DNA of 64,000 nucleotides from Saccopteryx bilineata (lineage: Eukaryota > Chordata > Mammalia > Chiroptera > Emballonuridae): positions 72,046,482 through 72,110,481 of the forward strand of contig NC_089492.1 of the NCBI RefSeq assembly GCF_036850765.1, given 5' to 3'. Both the position numbers and the translations under genes were made by a program. Each line of letters opens with the position of its first letter. The stretch's first letter is position 1. The notes under the pieces were generated by a model that was given only the letters and a program-made list of their open reading frames with translations, was not told the DNA's origin and made no database searches. Shown here piece by piece: positions 61,664-64,000 of the stretch.

Positions 61664-61810
61664 AGTGCTCCTCAAACTTTTCCAATGCAGAATCATCACT
61701 GGTTGCAGGTCTGGAGATATTGTGAAAACAGTTATGTCATGCCTGGTTTTCATTTTAAAATGAATCTGGATTTCCAGTCTGCTTTAGAGATCACTTATGA
61801 CATAAGTGTT
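61664..61810 (+). repeat. Possible MER5-like remnant
   Basis: 'gcagtgctcctcaaacttttccaatgcagaatca' resembles a MER5-type start. The remainder is ambiguous. Confidence 0.3.
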
Positions 61811-62378
61811 TGTCTTAATACGAGATCCTTCCTCTCAAAACAAACAAAAAAAACAAAACAAAACAAAAACAAAAAAAAAACCCTCCAGGTATTTGTCATC
61901 TGTAACACATGGCTCGTTGCTTATTTTGTGGATTCTAGAGCTCCTGCCCACAGCCTTATATGTCCAGGGACACTCATGTACTTTTCTGAGAAATACAGAC
62001 TATTGCAAAAATCCTAGTTCATTTTTTTTTCATTTAACATACATTGCAAGTAATACAAAGGTCACATAAACGTGATTTCTTTTCTCAAAGAGCTTTTAGC
62101 ATTGTTCGGGAAAAAAGACAAGTACATAAATAGCTATAATGCATATAATAAAAAGCTAATGAGATTTATAAGAAAATGAAATAGAGATGATGGTTGGCTG
62201 GATCAGTGAAAATATTTGTGGAGAAAATGATTAGAGTGTGGATACTCAGAAAAGAATGAGGGAAAGATACTTTAAACTCTGAAAATAGTAGCAAGAAAGG
62301 CTCAGAAGCATGTACAGAAATTATTGCTTTTTTTCCCCAAACACAGAGAGGGCTGCATTGGTAGTGAATGATAAAAAA
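61811..62378. other. Unassigned stretch
   Basis: Contains an (aaaac)n-like run at about 61837-61880. No gene seen. Confidence 0.6.
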
Positions 62379-62389
62379 AAAAAAAATCA

Positions 62390-62800
62390 GGCCCTGGCCG
62401 GTTGGCTCAGTGGTAGAGCGTCGCCCTGGCGTACAGAAGTCCTGGGTTCGATTCCCGGCCAGGGCACACAGGAGAAGCGCCCATCTGCTTCTCCACCCCT
62501 CCCCCTCTCCTTCCTCTCTGTCTCTCTCTTCCCCTCCTGCAGCCGAGGCTCCATTGGAGCAAAGATGTCCCGGGCACTGGGGATGGCTCCTTGGCCTCTG
62601 CCCCAGGCGCTAGAGTGGCTCTGGTTGCAACAAAGCGAGGCCCCGGAGGGGCAGAGCATCGCCCCCTGGTGGGCAGAGCATCGCCCCTGGTGGGTGTGCC
62701 GGGTGGATCCCGGCCGGGCGCATGCGGGAGTCTGTCTGACTGTCTCTCCCCATTTCCAGCTTCAGAAAAAATACAAAAAAAAAATACAAAAAAAAATACA
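62390..62800 (+). mobile_element. Type A long SINE, well preserved
   Basis: Box A-like tggctcagtgg at 62403-62413 and box B-like ggttcgattcc at 62445-62455 form the RNA polymerase III promoter in the tRNA-derived head. The GC-rich body ends in '...ccagcttcagaaaaa' and a tail of atacaaaaaaa units. Duplication aaaaaaaatca at 62379-62389 and 62801-62811. Confidence 0.95.
62660..62672 (-). promoter_or_regulatory. CTCF core-like motif in type A SINE
   Basis: On the minus strand ccaccagggggcg, identical to the motif in the copy at 12.8 kb. Confidence 0.4.
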
Positions 62801-63209
62801 AAAAAAAATCATTGCATTTAGTGGCTGCAGATCAATCACATTTAAACAACAAAACAGGTCATCTGCAAATTTAAAAATAAGCTTAAAATAACCACTTTCC
62901 TATACATCAGGAAACAGAGTGAAGAGTTTATAGGTTACAGTATCAGCATGGATCTCCACATTTTTATCTTTAAATAATCCAATTGAAGCATCACAATAAT
63001 TATAGATTAAAGAACAAAGACATTTTTCATCTCTCAATTCTGAAATTTATACCTTCTTTAGAACAAATTTGTAGAACTGCTGGCTTTTAATAAAATCATT
63101 GCAATCTCTCTTTAAAAATTCATTTACTCCCTTTTCATAACATAACACAAGAATCCCTTCCAGAGGGATAAAATACCTGATTGTAGAGTGTAAAAAATAA
63201 AGCTATATG

Positions 63210-63960
63210 ATAACATGGAAGATTTTTCTTTGTGACTTTGGGATAGGAAGGTATTTTTCCAACAGGTCACACGCATCAGTAACCCCAAAAGAAAAGAACT
63301 GAAAAATTGGACTTAATTAAAATTGGGACATTCTGTTCATCAAAAGACATGATTAAGAGAATGAAAAGGCAAAGAAAATGGAATAAGAAATTTATAATGT
63401 GCTTTATATTTAATAAACATGTTCCCAATGCTTACAAAACATTTCTACAAATCAATAAATATATATGTTAGGACAGAATTCTACTACCAGCTAAAAGCCA
63501 TTTAGAAGGAGAGGGGAGAGGGAATACAAGGTGGGGGAAAAGCAGGCTTACAGTTTTCATATGGAAAATAATATAATAATTAGAAAATAATAATACAAGA
63601 ATAAACTGTGTTTTCCCTATTTGCAACTGTAAACCTACTTTTGCTCCACCCTGCATATGTACAAAAAGACATGTGACAGTAATGTTCTTCGCAGCATTAC
63701 TTTGAACAGTCTAAAAACTGGAAACAACTCTAATATCCAGTAACAGAATGGGTAAATAAATTGTGGTATGTTCATCAAAGGGAAAGAACAAATCACGGCT
63801 ATGTAAAACCTGGGTGAATTCTGAGCAAAAGAAACAAGACACAAGAGAAGCCAGACAATGGAATTGTCCACTGTATAATTCCATTTCCGTAAAGGTTAAC
63901 AACAGGCCAAACTAATTTTAGATAAGAAGCTGAAATATTACCTACCCTTGGAGAGGATGG
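63210..63960 (+). mobile_element. Old L1 ORF2 fragment split by a MITE
   Basis: 'aaaattgggacattctgttcatcaaaagaca' before and 'gtctaaaaactggaaacaactctaatatcc', 'taaattgtggtatgttcatc' after the MITE follow L1 ORF2 order. Decayed. It probably continues toward the window edge. Confidence 0.65.
63527..63653. mobile_element. Mariner-derived MITE
   Basis: About 127 bp, starting caaggtgggggaaaagcagg after TA and ending 'cttttgctccaccctg'. Inner arms are inverted: cttacagttttcatatgg against 'gcaactgtaaacctac'. Third copy in this window. Confidence 0.82.
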
Positions 63961-64000
63961 ACCAGTCAGGAGACACAAAGGAAGCTTCTCAGGGATGGTT

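Overview
The window is eukaryotic nuclear DNA from a mammal, most likely a bat. I see no protein-coding gene, exon chain, rRNA or genuine tRNA gene. Nearly everything that can be identified is a transposable element. The bat assignment rests on two abundant tRNA-derived SINE types. Type A begins like 'gccctggccggttggctcagtgg'-class heads and is about 400 bp. Type B begins 'cctgaccaggcg(g)tggcgcagtgg'-like and is about 330-420 bp. I match these from memory to the chiropteran Ves and Rhin SINE groups. Recently mobile hAT and mariner miniature elements, which are unusual in mammals outside bats, point the same way. A horseshoe or leaf-nosed bat lineage is my best guess. The family names are recognition, not a database result.

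Layout. 1-11.5 kb: mostly unassigned AT-rich DNA with one SINE of each type, an old L1 tail and an MLT1-like LTR. 11.6-17.3 kb: a minus-strand L1 that is complete at both ends and flanked by an 18-bp target duplication. It is broken by a SINE, by a fragment of a second L1 and by a large internal deletion. 17.4-30.2 kb: dense SINEs nested in MIR and old L1 remnants, two mariner MITEs, a SINE pair and a 220-bp purine-rich GAA tract. 30.25-36.3 kb: a plus-strand near-full-length L1 with frameshifted ORF1 and dead ORF2. 37-40 kb: old L1 with an inserted MLT1-like LTR, and a perfect 30-bp-arm hairpin. 41.2-46.1 kb: a nest of related solo LTRs, some inserted into each other, followed by an unrelated solo LTR. 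46.4 kb: a hAT MITE with a perfect 8-bp duplication. 46.7-64 kb: mostly unassigned, with scattered SINEs, MIR, L2 and L1 pieces. A short low-repeat stretch at 48.5-48.8 kb carries CTCF-like and RFX X-box-like motifs.

No genes work together here. The biology is a history of nested insertions that can be ordered: MIR, L2 and MER5-like remnants are oldest, then MLT1 and old L1, then LTRs and the two larger L1s, then SINEs and MITEs. The most interesting leads are the CTCF-core motif shared by several copies of the long SINE, the nested LTR cluster, the long perfect hairpin, and the L1 with an extra 5' leader. I found no convincing undescribed gene system.
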